Origin: Leptospira sp. WS39.C2 | Lineage (GTDB): Bacteria; Spirochaetota; Leptospiria; Leptospirales; Leptospiraceae | Assembly: GCF_040833965.1 (NCBI RefSeq) | Contig: NZ_CP162142.1 | Span: forward strand, 186,001-250,000 | Length of the DNA stretch: 64,000 nt | Reading direction: 5' to 3' | Shown here: piece after piece, positions 63,731 to 64,000 of the stretch | How positions within the stretch are numbered: position 1 is the stretch's first letter | How the letters are laid out: each line of letters begins with the position of its first letter | Notes under the pieces: model-generated | Database searches by the model: none | Told to the model about the DNA's origin: nothing | The model's input: only the letters and a program-made list of their open reading frames with translations | Made by a program: the position numbers and the translations under genes

Positions 63731-64000
63731 TTACGGTTCCAAAACAATCTTTACGTTGGTTCCTGGATTGATGGGTGAGTTGGGTTTAGGTTCTTGTGAC
63801 TTAACAAAGCCGGAACCTTCAAGGTTATACTTGACTTTCAATTGTTTTAATACTTGGATCACTTCAGAAGCAGTAAGGCCTGTTACGTCTGGCATTTGTT
63901 TGGGATCCACTTTAAAGATTTTATTCTTTTGATTATTTAAGCGGTAAACCAAAGCTTTTTCACTTCTTTCGACAATTGGTATGATACTTTCCACAACTTC
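63731..64000 (-). CDS. PASTA-domain protein, C-terminal part
   Basis: Only the 3' end is in the window: the frame is open to base 64000, and the GTG at 63994 is internal. The visible 89 residues (VERSEKALVYRLNNQKNKIF, then DPKQMPDVTGLTASEVIQVL) form one PASTA domain (PDVTGLTASEV, KSQEPKPNSPINPGTNVKIV). PASTA domains bind peptidoglycan and typically end penicillin-binding proteins or Ser/Thr kinases; a class B PBP is likely, but the rest of the gene would be needed. The Maf-like gene follows without gap. Confidence 0.8.
   Translation of the reverse strand, partial: EVVESIIPIVERSEKALVYRLNNQKNKIFKVDPKQMPDVTGLTASEVIQVLKQLKVKYNLEGSGFVKSQEPKPNSPINPGTNVKIVLEP

Noticed and set aside
1..64000. CRISPR arrays, insertion sequences, prophage genes and restriction systems
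   Set aside because: No regularly spaced repeats, transposase, integrase, phage structural or methylase motifs were seen on either strand.

Overview
The window is a chromosomal segment of a spirochaete, most likely a Leptospira and probably of the free-living (saprophytic) side of the genus. This is inferred from the moderately AT-rich DNA, the flagellar motA-motB-fliL block beside an LPS gene (kdsB), the many spirochaete-style lipoproteins, the ispE-tRNA-Gln-glmU-prs-rplY-pth-ftsH housekeeping run and a Maf-like motility protein. No single marker proves the species.

Layout. 1-2581: motA (5' end outside the window), motB, fliL and kdsB on the + strand. 2578-5688: an AraC regulator, an alpha/beta hydrolase and a zinc alcohol dehydrogenase. 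This cassette is bracketed by an exact 20-bp direct repeat of the kdsB 3' end. 5795-8665: a YdeI-like gene, a membrane-protein pseudogene with one amber stop, and a Kef-type antiporter. 8743-13820: a type I secretion-like operon (ABC exporter, HlyD adaptor, TolC channel) whose ABC protein has lost every ATPase motif. 13898-22279: an accessory stretch with YceI, DUF1801, an AAC(3)-I-like acetyltransferase, orphan immunity-like genes, an L,D-transpeptidase, TetR/SDR and ArsR/SRPBCC/GFA regulator-enzyme modules, a TPR lipoprotein, two copies of a structured repeat resembling Flavo-1 RNA, and a tRNA 3' remnant.

22553-37603: ligA, an M23 peptidase, a SanA/YdcF protein, a second YceI, a J-domain protein, an AidB-like acyl-CoA dehydrogenase, transporters, a DUF4442 protein and an unusual GpsA-PlsB fusion for phospholipid synthesis. 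37612-47008: a CAP-domain protein, then a co-directional minus-strand run in transcription order: fungal-FAS-type acyltransferase, WYL regulator, ispE, tRNA-Gln, glmU (uridyltransferase half only), prs, rplY, a pth homologue lacking the catalytic residues, ftsH and an EVE-domain gene. 47128-64000: a startless coding stretch, a sodium:solute symporter, a PilZ-like protein, a second M23 lipoprotein, a flavin monooxygenase, two secreted thioredoxin-fold proteins, a small 49-residue protein, then valS-purD-hypothetical-prfB-(GAF/AAA/Fis regulator)-(OmpA protein), and finally a Maf-like protein and the 3' end of a PASTA protein.

Gene density is high and many neighbours overlap by 1-11 bases, so most runs are probably operons. 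The features most worth follow-up are the proteins that keep a family fold but have lost its catalytic motifs (ABC exporter, Pth, sigma-54-activator-like AAA), the two enzymes of unusual architecture (GpsA-PlsB fusion, stand-alone fungal-type acyltransferase), and the signs of DNA exchange (20-bp direct repeat around the hydrolase/dehydrogenase cassette, paired Flavo-1-like repeats, tRNA remnant). All family assignments are from reading motifs by eye; no database search was run.
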